In this document: piece by piece, positions 19,906 to 30,004 of the stretch | Layout of the letters: every line of letters starts with the position of its first letter | Numbering within the stretch: position 1 is the stretch's first letter | From: Sporothrix humicola | Taxonomy: Eukaryota; Ascomycota; Sordariomycetes; Ophiostomatales; Ophiostomataceae | DNA: 64,000 nt | Direction: 5' to 3' | NCBI GenBank assembly: GCA_021396245.1 | Contig: WNYE01000012.1 | Location: 310,001 to 374,000, forward strand | Notes under the pieces: model-generated | The model's input: the letters and a program-made list of their open reading frames with translations, nothing else | Databases searched by the model: none | Told to the model about the DNA's origin: nothing | Position numbers and translations under genes: made by a program

Positions 19906-22584
19906 ATGGACCATTTCAACGCGACCGTCCAAAAGGACGGCGCCCTCGTCTCGACCCGTCGCGGCCTGCAGGTCACCAAGCACAAGTTCAACGGCATCTC
20001 GTTTGTCAACACGTCTGGCCCGGCACAGCCCAACGGAGGAAGTGTCGGCACAAGCGGCAAAAAGAAGGGCCCCAAGCCCAAGGCTGGCGGCTCGACATCG
20101 ACCTTCTCGGCATTTTCTACGCCCGCCGCAACTCCTGCGCCCTCGGGATTCTCTACTTTCTCTGCATTCTCGCCGCCGGCCGCCACCCCGAGCAGCAACG
20201 ACGCCAGCAATGCGTCGACCAAAGATAAGGAAGCAACTCCTGCCCCATCGGCCGCCCCAGCGACGACAACCAATCCTGTTCCTAAAGCACCAAAGAGTAC
20301 ACCCAGTGGCGGAGACCCGGCAAATCCGTCGAAGCCGCTCGTGCACCGGTGGAAGCTGGTCACGAAACCGACGGCCCAAAAGGCAAAGAAGGAGAGCAAT
20401 ACCGCCTCTTCCGCCCAAAAGCAGCGTCCACGCCCATCTGCCGACGTCGACCTCAACGCTGTTCCCTCCGAACGCCGCCCTTCACCGGCCGTCTCCGACT
20501 CAGCAGCCTCCTTTATAACGACAGCCTCGACACCTGACGAGTCCGTTGCGTCGTTCCCCTCACCCTTTGCCTCGCCGTTCCTCACATCTCCCGCCTCTGT
20601 CGCCGAGAGCATTGGCAGCAACAATGGCCTCGAGTCGCTCTCGCCACTGTCCACGTCGACACTCGACAGCATGGGCCTTTTCACGGCCCAGGACTGGGAC
20701 GCCGAGTTTATCTCGCCCAATGCCGAAGCCCTGCGCACCAACTACAAGCAGAACCGTGCCGCCGCCGCAGCAGCAAAGAGCCGGAAGAACGGCTCCTCGT
20801 CGTATGCCGAGAGCAAGGCCCGCAAAGCCCGCATCAACGCCCTCGCCAACAGCTGCCAACAAGTCGCCCGCAGCTTGCCCACCTGGACAATGTGCCACAT
20901 TCCTCAGCTCAACAAGCTCGAGCAGCGCCTCTTCCACCAGTTTTTCCAGCTCATCCCGCGCAAACTGTATCCCTTCGAAGATTTGCTGCAGTACAACCCG
21001 ACGCGCTCGAGCGAGTTCTACTGGATGGTCGTCCAGGACCGCGCCGCCGTGCGCTGCGTGCTGCTGTGCGGCTCCATGTTCCGTGCCGTTCTCAGCGGTG
21101 CTAACACGTCCGAAGAACTTGCCCAGGAAGTGTCCAATGTCTGCCGCATCGTCAACCAGCAGCTCGCTTACCACCAAAAGGAGCAGGATAAGCTCGCCAA
21201 GTCGGGCAACGACAGCGGAAGCGACGACGAGGCCGACAAGATGCAACTCGCCGCTCCCTTCAGCCGCTCCCCATCACCCTCACCTCCCGCGTCGCCGTCG
21301 TCGGCCAGCAGCCACCACCGCCGTCGTCGCCACGTCATCCCGGAAATGACGCTCGAGTGTATCACCACCCTAGCTCTCATGGGTGGCTCGACCGGCCGCT
21401 ACGACCACTGGCATCTGCACATGCAGGCTCTCAGCAAGATGGTCGAGCTCAACGGCGGCCGCCGCTTTATAACTGAAGTCCGCCCTGCCTTGCTCTTTAA
21501 GATGCGCAAGACCGATCTCAAGGGTGCCATGGCCCTCGCTATCCGCCCCTACCTGCCTTTTGATACCCGCATGTTCGCCAATATTTCGGATACCGTGCTT
21601 CTCGACGTCACGCGGCAGGACATTCGCGCTTCTGCCGCCGCCCTCTTTGTCGACCCAGCATGTGGCATTGCACCTATTGTTGGCCAGACTTTGGGTTCGC
21701 TATGTGTTTTCACACAGGCTGTCCAGCTTGTGCGCGAGCTCTCCAAGACAGCAGCACCCCTACCCCTCGACCCATACTGCTTCTCGGAGGAGCTGTACTG
21801 GTTGCAGTACCACCTCGTATCACAACCTGGTCCATTGCGACAGGATGTGGCGCCAAAGGATGCAGCCGCGGCCCACGATGCCGAGACGGCCGCTCTGCAA
21901 GCACAGCCGACAGCGACAACTACGGCGACAACTGCTGCACCGGCATCCCCTCCTCCAAAACCCAACACACTCCTACCTGTCGACACAAGCCGCCTCCAGA
22001 CCGAGAGCTACGTGCGCAACCATCGCGCACCACTGGCCGCACTCTATATTGTCCCCGCTGCCGCCACGCTGCCGTCGACCTGTCTCGAGCCTGCCATGCG
22101 CATCGGCGGTATCTTGTATCTTAAGGAATTCTTCCCCGATTTCCCGCGCAACCTCGGCGGCTATGCTATTTTGCTGCACTTGCTACGTTGGCACCTGGGT
22201 GAAGGCGACGTCTTTGACTCGTCGCTGCTCAAGAACCGGTCGGCGCGCGCTTTGTTGCTGTGGATCTGTCTGGTCGGCGACACCGTCTCGCGCCTCGCCA
22301 ACGGCAACGAGGAGCGCAACAACCCCTTTGAGCAGTACGACCGGCGCGTTTTCCGTGACCGCCTGGCCGACTTGGTCAGGACGGCCACCGATGTCGACAC
22401 TTCCCACCTCGACTTCGATGCTATGGATGCCATGGACGCTATGGACGGTGTCGACCGGCTGCCCGAAAGCGATTGGGCGCTGTGCCGACTGCTGGACCTG
22501 GGCAAGATCCAGCAGCTGGGCGAGTGGAACGACAAGCAGGCTGTGCTCAACATTTTGCTGGAAGGCGGCGTTTATAACATGTAA
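19906..22584 (+). CDS. fungal transcription-factor-like regulatory protein (no zinc cluster)
   Basis: The 892-residue protein lacks an N-terminal Zn2Cys6 motif. Residues 1-320 are low-complexity Ser/Ala/Pro/Thr with a basic start (RRGLQVTKHKFNGISFVNTS) and an Ala/Lys/Arg-rich helix (about 280-310). From about 325 to the end it is helical and ordered. The segment CITTLALMGGSTGRYDHWHL (about 482-501), followed by MQALSKMVELNGG, resembles the Fungal_trans_2/DUF3468 regulatory domain found in many zinc-cluster factors and in cluster-less relatives. A role in transcriptional regulation is therefore an inference from composition and that segment. The ATG at 19906 is preferred (CCAAGATGG). The frame is open upstream to 19552, so an N-terminal extension cannot be excluded. 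No intron is apparent. Confidence 0.75.
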   Translation: MDHFNATVQKDGALVSTRRGLQVTKHKFNGISFVNTSGPAQPNGGSVGTSGKKKGPKPKAGGSTSTFSAFSTPAATPAPSGFSTFSAFSPPAATPSSNDASNASTKDKEATPAPSAAPATTTNPVPKAPKSTPSGGDPANPSKPLVHRWKLVTKPTAQKAKKESNTASSAQKQRPRPSADVDLNAVPSERRPSPAVSDSAASFITTASTPDESVASFPSPFASPFLTSPASVAESIGSNNGLESLSPLSTSTLDSMGLFTAQDWDAEFISPNAEALRTNYKQNRAAAAAAKSRKNGSSSYAESKARKARINALANSCQQVARSLPTWTMCHIPQLNKLEQRLFHQFFQLIPRKLYPFEDLLQYNPTRSSEFYWMVVQDRAAVRCVLLCGSMFRAVLSGANTSEELAQEVSNVCRIVNQQLAYHQKEQDKLAKSGNDSGSDDEADKMQLAAPFSRSPSPSPPASPSSASSHHRRRRHVIPEMTLECITTLALMGGSTGRYDHWHLHMQALSKMVELNGGRRFITEVRPALLFKMRKTDLKGAMALAIRPYLPFDTRMFANISDTVLLDVTRQDIRASAAALFVDPACGIAPIVGQTLGSLCVFTQAVQLVRELSKTAAPLPLDPYCFSEELYWLQYHLVSQPGPLRQDVAPKDAAAAHDAETAALQAQPTATTTATTAAPASPPPKPNTLLPVDTSRLQTESYVRNHRAPLAALYIVPAAATLPSTCLEPAMRIGGILYLKEFFPDFPRNLGGYAILLHLLRWHLGEGDVFDSSLLKNRSARALLLWICLVGDTVSRLANGNEERNNPFEQYDRRVFRDRLADLVRTATDVDTSHLDFDAMDAMDAMDGVDRLPESDWALCRLLDLGKIQQLGEWNDKQAVLNILLEGGVYNM

Positions 22585-23040
22585 CGGCTTGGGTAGGGCA
22601 GGCGTTTATCTTGATTCTTCGTATCCCTATTTTGGATATATCTTTTTGGACATGGTTTTGAATTTATACCGGCATGCATTTGGGCATTTTGTTATTGGAT
22701 ATTTGGATTTTGGAACTTGGATAGGAAAATGGAAACGGACAAAAACATGAGTCATAATAGATGGTTTCTGAAGTAATGGCATATCTCCTACGGTTTTTGA
22801 TAAAGTTATTTAGGTGCATAATTAGGCCTAAAATGTGACATTACTATAGGAAAAGGATATGAAAGATATGAAAGTGCTGGCTATCTAGTATACAAATGGT
22901 CTGATTTTATACACGGGCGTCAACATATCCAATATTCGAACCTCATGACAATAAACAACAAGGAAAAGAAACCCAGCAAGCAACTCCGACGCCAAACAGT
23001 AACCAAAAAATAATCAACAAGAAAACAAGAGCGTGCTCGA
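22585..23040. other. convergent 3' region
   Basis: This is the shared 3' flank of the plus-strand regulator and the minus-strand OPT transporter. It is AT-rich with repeated TTTGGATAT-like words around 22630-22710. It shows no gene and no clear structured element. Confidence 0.5.
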
Positions 23041-25752
23041 CTACCACGTCGTTGGCCCAAAGGTCTGGCCGGCTGGCAAGACCACCTGGATGGCCGTGTC
23101 CTGGAAGTCCATGGTGCTCGACACGATATTGTTGCCCCACCACGACGGCGGGTAAATGTTGTTGAGCGTAAACGCAAAGAAGATGACGAGCGTGCTGAGG
23201 GCGAGGCCCAAGTCGAGACCGGACGATGTCAGGAAATTCAGGCGGCTCCACCAACCAAAGTGACGCTTGCGCACCCAGTACTGAAACACAAAGCCGATGA
23301 CACCCCAGCTCAGGTAGTTGAGCGGCGTGGCAGGCGGAATGGAGCCGGAACCACCAAAGATGAGCGGCGCCATCAAGAACTTGATAGGCGATTTGGGCCA
23401 GCGGCGGGCGGCAAAGTAGATGATGACGGGGACGATGGCGCCGAGGGCGAAGAAGAAGAAAAGGCCCGAGTAAATCTGGCCAGGCGAAAACATGCGCGCC
23501 GGACCCAGCAGACCCCAAATCACCGACGCCGAAAAGAAGACGCGGCCACCGGGACAACTAAAGTGCTCAGGCTGGTCGCGCTGGCAGACATTGTCAATGT
23601 TGCCAAGGGCGAAATTGAGGACGGCGACCTGGATGAAGCAGGCAAACGTCGACGCCACGACCTGTGACATGAACATTGTGCGCGGCGGGATCTTCATGTA
23701 GTGGCCAAACTTGAGGTCGCCGACAAAGCTGAGGGCCTGGGCCATGGTGATGTAGCCGTACGTCTTGAAGAGCATGAGAGCGAGCGGGCGACCAGGTTGA
23801 ATGTAACCAAAGATGAACTCGGTCAAGACATTGAGGCCGATTTGGTTGTTGGTGACGGCCTGGATGATGCCAATGGGCAGTGAGAACATAAAGGCAATCG
23901 CGACAGCGAGCAAGAACGCCCACCAGGCCAGGTTGGTCGGGTACGCCAAGATCGTAATGAAGCCCAGGGCCAGAGTAATACCAAACAAAATCATGTACCA
24001 CCAGCCGGGGGCCTCCTTGTACTTGCGCATCAGCTTCATGTGGATGTCGGGCTTCTCGGTCGTGCTGTTGCGGTACTGCTGCCAGATTGTGCGGCTGTGG
24101 TGCAGGTATGTATAGACAATCAGCGATGCAATGGCGGCAAACGACAGCCCATACGACAAGGCGAACGTCGTGCTCAGAAAAAGCGGCGAGTATGCCTTGT
24201 ACGCCGCCTCGTCAAGCGTAAACTCGGGCGTCAGCACCCGCGAGACGTTGTAAGGGACGCCCGTGTTGTCGTACGTGGCCGAGTCGCTCATCGGCAAAAA
24301 GATGGAGTACCAGGTGTTGCTGTAGTGCAGGACAGATGCACCAAATATAAAAAAGACAACGACGCCAATGACGGTGTTGGCAATAGCGTGCCATGGCGGG
24401 ATGAGCGGCGAGCCAATGAAGCCGGAAATCTGCGTCCAGTCGAGCGTCAGGGGCAGGATGGAGAGGCCCGTCGAGCCGCCAAAGAGCTGGTTGACAATGG
24501 GGCTGTTGGGCCAGATAAAGGTCGGGACGGCGAGGACGCTGAGGAACTGGGAGAGGAACCCTGGGATAAAATAGTAGAGAAACGCGGCAAGGGTCACGTA
24601 GGCGAACCAGCGATACCGCGGCATGCGGCCGCCAATAATCGTCGGGTCAGGACGGGGCGCCTCCTCGTACATGGCGTTCATGAGCGTGACGGCCACAAGG
24701 TTTCCGGGCCAGATCATGGAGGCCGGATAGACCAGGAAACGGCGCATCATGCCGGCAATGCCATACCCAATAGACTGCGACGACACGACCATGAGAACCT
24801 GGAAGACGAGGCCAAAGTCCTGCTTGTAGAAGATGAGCTGGGCCAGGATGATGTCGGTGGCATACGCGACCGTAAACGACACTCCAGCCATGACGACGAT
24901 AATCGAGTGTTCCTTGACATTGAACGGTCCCGGGTTGAGCGACCACTGGATGCCAAAAGTGTTGAAGCGGCGGGTAGGCATGACGCGGGCCCAAGCATGG
25001 CCCATCGGCCAGGCGATGATCTGGGCGACAAGGGTACCGATGCTGATGGACGGTTGGCGCAGCGAGAAGAGCGTGTTCATGGACGCACCGACGACGACGA
25101 GCGTCAGGCCGATGACCCAGGCGCGGACAGTGTTGCACGGCAGGTCCTCATCGTAGTTGCGGACGGCGGCACGGACTTCTGGATATGGCGAGTCCTCTTC
25201 TTCTTCTTCGTCGTCATCGTCATCGTCGACCAAACTCGTGCCACTACCGCTTCCACTGCCACTGGTGCCGTCGGCAGTCACTGTCTTGCTCTTCTTCCGT
25301 TTGCTCTTCTTACCTTTGGGTACCAGCGTGTCGTCGTCGTCGAAGCTGCCCGAATCGCGCTCAGGGTCGCGGAAGGACGGGATGTACTCTTCCGGCAGGT
25401 TCGGATCTAGTAAAAGTTCGTATTCTTGTTCCTCATGTGTGCCTCCATGATCATCATCATCCGGGGGATAGTACAAGGCCTCTCGCGCCTTGGTGGCAGC
25501 AGACTCACCCCACATGGAGAGACGGTGCTTGAGGTCCTCGACAGGGCTCATCTCGTTGTTCTTTGCAGACGAAGAAGATGCGGTGGATGCCCGGTTCGTA
25601 TTGTTTTTGGAGGATGCCTTGGACCCCGCCGTCTCTCGACCACTCGATGCTTGTGCTGTGTCGGTGCCCGATGTATTGTCCGCATTGCCCACTGCTGACG
25701 GGTCCGGCGTGCCAGACGCCTTCTCCGTGCCGGAAATCAGATCATCGGCCAT
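23041..25752 (-). CDS. OPT-family oligopeptide transporter
   Basis: This 903-residue protein has the classical signatures of the peptide clade of the OPT family: SPYPEVRAAVRNYDEDLP (about 188-205) just before TM1, NPGPFNVKEH, and FGHYMKIPPRTMF with KIPPR at 687-691. It has about 13-16 membrane spans. Family members import tetra- and pentapeptides or glutathione with protons across the plasma membrane. The N-terminal 180 residues are disordered, Ser- and Asp-rich, with a very acidic patch right before the SPY motif. The start at 25752 (MADDLISGTE) is preferred over an upstream in-frame extension that looks like leader sequence. No intron is required. The intergenic region to the right is shared head-to-head with the beta-ketoacyl synthase gene. 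Confidence 0.93.
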   Translation of the reverse strand: MADDLISGTEKASGTPDPSAVGNADNTSGTDTAQASSGRETAGSKASSKNNTNRASTASSSSAKNNEMSPVEDLKHRLSMWGESAATKAREALYYPPDDDDHGGTHEEQEYELLLDPNLPEEYIPSFRDPERDSGSFDDDDTLVPKGKKSKRKKSKTVTADGTSGSGSGSGTSLVDDDDDDEEEEEDSPYPEVRAAVRNYDEDLPCNTVRAWVIGLTLVVVGASMNTLFSLRQPSISIGTLVAQIIAWPMGHAWARVMPTRRFNTFGIQWSLNPGPFNVKEHSIIVVMAGVSFTVAYATDIILAQLIFYKQDFGLVFQVLMVVSSQSIGYGIAGMMRRFLVYPASMIWPGNLVAVTLMNAMYEEAPRPDPTIIGGRMPRYRWFAYVTLAAFLYYFIPGFLSQFLSVLAVPTFIWPNSPIVNQLFGGSTGLSILPLTLDWTQISGFIGSPLIPPWHAIANTVIGVVVFFIFGASVLHYSNTWYSIFLPMSDSATYDNTGVPYNVSRVLTPEFTLDEAAYKAYSPLFLSTTFALSYGLSFAAIASLIVYTYLHHSRTIWQQYRNSTTEKPDIHMKLMRKYKEAPGWWYMILFGITLALGFITILAYPTNLAWWAFLLAVAIAFMFSLPIGIIQAVTNNQIGLNVLTEFIFGYIQPGRPLALMLFKTYGYITMAQALSFVGDLKFGHYMKIPPRTMFMSQVVASTFACFIQVAVLNFALGNIDNVCQRDQPEHFSCPGGRVFFSASVIWGLLGPARMFSPGQIYSGLFFFFALGAIVPVIIYFAARRWPKSPIKFLMAPLIFGGSGSIPPATPLNYLSWGVIGFVFQYWVRKRHFGWWSRLNFLTSSGLDLGLALSTLVIFFAFTLNNIYPPSWWGNNIVSSTMDFQDTAIQVVLPAGQTFGPTTW

Positions 25753-26662
25753 GATGATGATGGCGACCCGGTGTTGTCGAGTTTGTCGAGTAGCAAATGG
25801 GACAAAATTGGGCAAAACGGATCAACAACGAGTAAAGGTCGATAGCAACGACGCAACAAGCATGAGGGTTCTATATATGTGGGTGAGTCGTTCCTGTCCT
25901 TCTCTTGCTCTCTCGCCTTTTCTTTCCTTTCTTCGTCCTCCTTTCCTCTCTCCTCTCTTCAATGTGCCTCCTGCTGGGCAGGCTAAAGCACAGGCACGTC
26001 GATCCCCCAACGCATATGAAGCAGCGTGGTCGTGGGGAGTGCCAGAGAGTGGGAAGCCAGATACCTCAGATAGTATCCCACTGGGGATATGGACAGACAA
26101 AAAAAGATCGGTGGTCTTGTGCTCCGGATAAGGCTCTGGACGCAGATTCGTCCCACCTTCTTTTTCGCTTGTGCTCAAACGGATGTGAAAACGCCACACG
26201 ATATGCGGGAAAACACAAATCAAGTCAAATATCGTCAAGAATATCGACAAGGTAGGGTGGTAGTGCCGATCTCGTGATGCTGATAAGTGCAAATCAGAAG
26301 CACAAAAAAAGGGTGCAGAAAATTGGTGAACCAAATGTGGACGATGGAAAGACGAAACACGGAAGACGGAGAGACGGAGCAAGGCGATATCGACTGTTGG
26401 TGGTCAAAAGTCACAAGTCAATGGTCGCCAATCGCCAGTCGACAGTCAACACAGTCTAGCCAACCGAGCAGCCGGGAAAAGACAAATGGAGAGCAAGTCA
26501 GGGGTCAGCCGATAAGGCTGGAGTGGTTCCGCACGATTGGGTGTTGTGGGTGTAGATGTTTATGCTGATTTCTGGGTGTGACAATGGGTGGTTGTGTGAT
26601 TTAAAGAAGTCCGTCGTAAATTCGTCGTAAAGCGTCTTCAAGACGTGACGTTGATCTTCTTG

Positions 26663-26694
26663 CGTATCGACGTATCGACGTATCAACGTATGTT
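26663..26694. repeat. 8-bp tandem repeat (CGTATCGA-like, four units)
   Basis: Units at 26663, 26671, 26679 and 26687 read CGTATCGA, CGTATCGA, CGTATCAA and CGTATGTT. They decay from left to right. The repeat lies about 910 nt upstream of the OPT transporter start. Confidence 0.85.
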
Positions 26695-27640
26695 GTGCGT
26701 GTGTTGTGTGTTGTCGGGTCCAGGGGCTCGGCAGATAGGCCTCTGATGAAACAATCCTGTGGCGGAGCCAACCGTGGGGACTTGGGAAAAGCGGAAGATT
26801 TCAACTTGTAAGAAGTTAAAAGGGAGGGACAGAAAAGACAGAAAGACAAAATATAAAACAAGAAATCTTCCAGAAGAATTCAAGCAGTCTCCACGTTGAC
26901 AAAAATATCCCCTTTTCTCCGTCAATATTCTCGATGTGGGAAAAGGACGAAGGATTGATGAGCGTGAGGGATGAGAGAAGATGTTCGAAGGAACATAAAC
27001 AGTCTCTTAATATTTGGAGAGGAAGAAGCTCAATTGAAGGAGAACGAGAGAAACGTAACGAGAGAGAGGTTTCTTTTTGTGAGCCGGGACAGCTAGCAAG
27101 CTCTCTTTGATGAGAGAAGGACAGCAAGGCGTCTTGGAGGTCAATGTCGGGGAAGATGATAGCTACAGCAGTTTTAACAAAACACCTCGCAAGGGATGGG
27201 AATTGGCGTCTCCGGAAGCGTCCAAGCAGGGAAGAAGATGGGGAAGCCCTGTTCAACAGCCTGCAGCGGATCAATTGACTAGCCAAACAGGATATCAAGC
27301 AAGGTCGTGTGTGTTTGTATCTCGTGTGCCCAAGACCCTTGAGATTGAGCTTTGCGTTTCGAGTTTTGCCGTATGGCGCCGCGATGCGATGCGTCGATCT
27401 GTCTTTATGCGATAGCAATGAGGTGGGGAGCAAAATATGATAAAGGGCAAAGGGCAGAATGAATTGAAGTCTGCACAAACGTGTGTCGTGGCTGTGATAA
27501 GCTCAGCCTGTCGTCCGTCATCAAGAAGGCTGGCGCTGGCAAGCTGTCCGTTCCAGATGTTGAATAGAGCCTATTCCGTCCACTCAAGAGACTCAGGGGT
27601 CTCCACCCTTTGCGCCTTCCTCGTGGACGTTGCACGCTAG

Positions 27641-27661
27641 CGCGCTAAAGGGCTTAGCGCG
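27641..27661. repeat. perfect inverted repeat CGCGCTAA / TTAGCGCG
   Basis: The 8-bp arms at 27641-27648 and 27654-27661 are exact reverse complements around the 5-nt spacer AGGGC. This GC-rich dyad lies about 490 nt upstream of the CEM1 ATG. It may be a dimeric factor site or form a hairpin. Confidence 0.8.
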
Positions 27662-27718
27662 GGTCGAGGTCGTCGTCGTTCTTTCCCCACGTCAAAGTGC
27701 TCCTTCCTCAGCCTTTCT

Positions 27719-27764
27719 CGTACGGTGCGAACACCCGTAGGCAACTACCGGCCTGCACCGTACG
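27719..27764. repeat. 10-bp-arm inverted repeat CGTACGGTGC / GCACCGTACG
   Basis: Exact reverse-complement arms at 27719-27728 and 27755-27764 are separated by 26 nt. The spacer itself holds GTAG (27737-27740) and CTAC (27745-27748), which can pair. It lies directly left of the CCAAT tandem repeat upstream of CEM1. Confidence 0.85.
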
Positions 27765-27782
27765 GACACTGTAATATCAGGG

Positions 27783-27808
27783 GACCAATGTTAGCGACCA
27801 ATGTTAGC
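27783..27808. promoter_or_regulatory. tandem 13-bp repeat carrying two CCAAT boxes
   Basis: GACCAATGTTAGC occurs twice back to back (27783-27795 and 27796-27808), followed by GACC. The CCAAT cores are at 27785 and 27798, 13 bp apart, about 350 nt upstream of the CEM1 start. HAP/CBC binding is inferred from the known CCAAT consensus. Confidence 0.65.
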
Positions 27809-28151
27809 GACCTTTGCGGGTGCAATAGGCTTGCTCGGTCTGCAATACGCCATACACGCCATGCGCTCGGTATTACAGCGAAGCTAACACGACAAAAGGT
27901 CGCGACCGTTCGGGTAAGAGGATCCCCCAACATGCAGCATTTGTCCAAGGCGAAAGAAAGAAAGTCAGAAGGTGAGAGAAGACAGTGAAGAAAGAGAAGT
28001 TTGAACCCAGCACGAGATCGAGTGGTTGTTGCGTAATTTTTTTATTCTTTTTGTGTGTTGTCTTTACTGTTTCTTTTATTTGTGTTTTCTTTTCTCTATT
28101 TCGGGGCGGCTTCTCCCCCCTCCTCCCTCCTCTGTTTCACCCCATCAGATC

Positions 28152-29559
28152 ATGCTCCGGCGGGTCGTGGTAACGGGCCTCGGCGCCGTTACGCCGCTGG
28201 GCGTGGGGGCTCGTTTTGCATGGCAGCGGCTGGTGGCGGGCGAATCAGGCATTATCAGTGTGGCCGACCGCCAACCGATCGAGCAGTGGGAGCGCCTTCC
28301 CAGCACAATGGCAGGGGCCGTGCCAGAAGGCAAGAGCAAGTCCAAGGGCCTGTGGAACCCCGACGACTGGGTCGACACGGCCGAGCAGCGCCGCATGTCG
28401 CGATTCACACAGTTTGCCATGGCGGCGGCCGACATGGCGTTGGCACAGGCAAAATGGCCCGGCCCCGAAGCTGCGGCTGCGGCTGCACGCAAAGATGCGA
28501 CCGCACGCACAGACTATGCCGCCGACGACAGCCCCGAAGCACGGACAGGCGTTTGCATCGGCAGCGGCGTTGGGAACCTGGAGACGATCTACGAGACGAG
28601 TCTGGATCTGCACCACAGCGGCTACAAGCGCGTGTCGCCGCTGTTTGTGCCGCGGATCCTCATCAACATGGCCGCTGGCCACGTCGCCATGCGGCACAAC
28701 TTCCAGGGCCCGAACCACTCTGTGTCGACAGCATGCACGACGGGTGCCCATGCCATTGGCGATGCGGCACGATTTATTGCCCTAGGCGACGCTGATGTCA
28801 TGGTGGCTGGCGGCGCCGAAGCATGCATCCATCCGCTCACGTTTGCCGGCTTTGGCCGCTCGCGATCCCTGGCTGATCCTTTCTCTGACGACCCTACAAA
28901 GGGCTCAAGGCCATTTGACAAGGATCGATCCGGCTTTGTCGTTGCAGAAGGCGCTGCCGTCTTGCTGCTCGAAGAAATGGAGCATGCTCTGGCACGGGGT
29001 GCCCCCATTCTGGCGGAGCTGCGTGGTTACGGCCTCAGCGGCGACGCCTTCCACATGACCGCGCCACACCCCAACGGCGTCGGCGCACAGCGGGCCATGC
29101 GTGCAGCCCTGAAAAACGCCGGCTTGCGGCCACGCGATATCGACTACATCAATGCACACGCCACCGGCACCGTTATTGGCGACCGTGCCGAGGCGGCCGC
29201 GATCCGCACACTCATGGCCGAAGATGGGATCACAGACGAGTCGTCCATTACTGTCAGCAGCACGAAAGGTGCCGTGGGGCACTTGCTAGGCGCAGCCGGC
29301 GCTCTCGAGGCCCTGTTTACGGTGCTCTCCATCACAGATGTAAGCAGACACATTGCCACCCCCCTTTATGGATTTTTTTGATCACTAACATTTTTAGAAC
29401 GTCGTTCCACCGACACTTAACCTCGCAAGCCCAGACGTCGGTCCCAATTTCAACTTTGTCGCGCACACGGGCCAGGAAAAGAAAGTCGACGTCGCCCTGA
29501 CCAACAGCTTTGGCTTTGGCGGCACCAATGCCAGCTTGGTCTTTTCCAAGTTCAAATGA
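28152..29559 (+). CDS. CEM1: mitochondrial 3-oxoacyl-[acyl-carrier-protein] synthase (KAS, Cem1)
   Basis: Exons 28152-29339 and 29398-29559 flank intron 29340-29397 (58 nt; GTAAGC donor, CTAAC branch, TAG acceptor). The 449-residue product is a thiolase-fold condensing enzyme that elongates acyl-ACP in mitochondrial type II fatty acid synthesis, the route to lipoic acid. The start MLRRVVVTGLGAVTPLG matches the family. The catalytic triad is in place: Cys195 in STACTTGAHA, His336 in NAHATGT, and His377 with Lys372 in STKGAVGHLLGAAG. NSFGFGGTN closes the C-terminus, encoded in exon 2, so splicing is needed for a functional enzyme. An insert of about 20 Ala/Asp-rich residues near 105-128 is unusual relative to bacterial FabF. 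No long presequence is seen, as in yeast Cem1. Confidence 0.94.
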
Positions 29560-30004
29560 GTTTGCCCCCCCAAAAGGCAAATCAAATGTACATATAAACA
29601 AAATTAGACTGTAAAAAGAGAATCAAAAACATTTTAAAAGAGAAAACGGAGACAGAAACGAACGTGGTGGGTGTGATGATCGTATATCAATGCTGATCAC
29701 GTGATTGTCAAATGCAAATGCGGGTGGTGCCAATTGGCGGGCATTGGCGGGCATTGGCGGGCGTTGACGTGGGTCGTCCCAAATTTTTGGTTGCTCCATA
29801 TTTTTTTTGCGTTTTTTCGCGGGACCGTTCCATTTCGACCATTCCCGGCGTCCGTGATTATTTGTTTCGATTGACGATTGTTTTGGCGAAATACACGGCA
29901 GTTGCACACGCCACCGACTCTGAGCTCGACGAGATATTCGACAGCAACCTCCAACACGACTTTTTCTCCAGCTCCTCCTATTTTTCTTCGTCTACCTCCT
30001 CACA
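29560..30004. promoter_or_regulatory. CEM1 3' end and CBP3 promoter
   Basis: ATCACGTGAT, a 10-nt palindrome with an E-box core, is at 29696-29705. It is followed by CCAATTGG at 29730-29737 and three phased ATTGG repeats. A CT-rich leader precedes the CBP3 ATG. No gene is present. Confidence 0.55.
29733..29762. promoter_or_regulatory. three 10-bp tandem units ATTGGCGGGC
   Basis: Units start at 29733, 29743 and 29753 and are identical. Each presents CCAAT on the minus strand exactly one helical turn apart, 240-270 nt upstream of the CBP3 start codon. The first overlaps CCAATTGG. The arrangement suggests cooperative binding; the factor is inferred only. Confidence 0.65.

Larger units (their letters stand above)
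25753..28151. promoter_or_regulatory. 2.4-kb divergent promoter region between the OPT transporter and CEM1
   Basis: No gene is supported. Structures read directly are an 8-bp tandem repeat (26663-26694), a perfect 8-bp-arm inverted repeat (27641-27661), a 10-bp-arm inverted repeat (27719-27764) and a 13-bp tandem repeat with two CCAAT boxes (27783-27808). The longest open frame (minus strand, 26816-27478) is Ser/Leu/Phe-rich and has no domain features. Confidence 0.55.

Noticed and set aside
24040..25410. 456-aa plus-strand open frame
   Set aside because: Antisense to the OPT transporter; the Arg/Asp/Val-rich composition is a codon-bias artefact.
26816..27478. 220-aa minus-strand open frame in the OPT-CEM1 intergenic region
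   Set aside because: Low-complexity Ser/Leu/Phe composition, no domain, no good start context.
27980..28020. B-box-like GTTTGAACCC (minus strand)
   Set aside because: No acceptor stem or A-box at tRNA distance on the minus strand.
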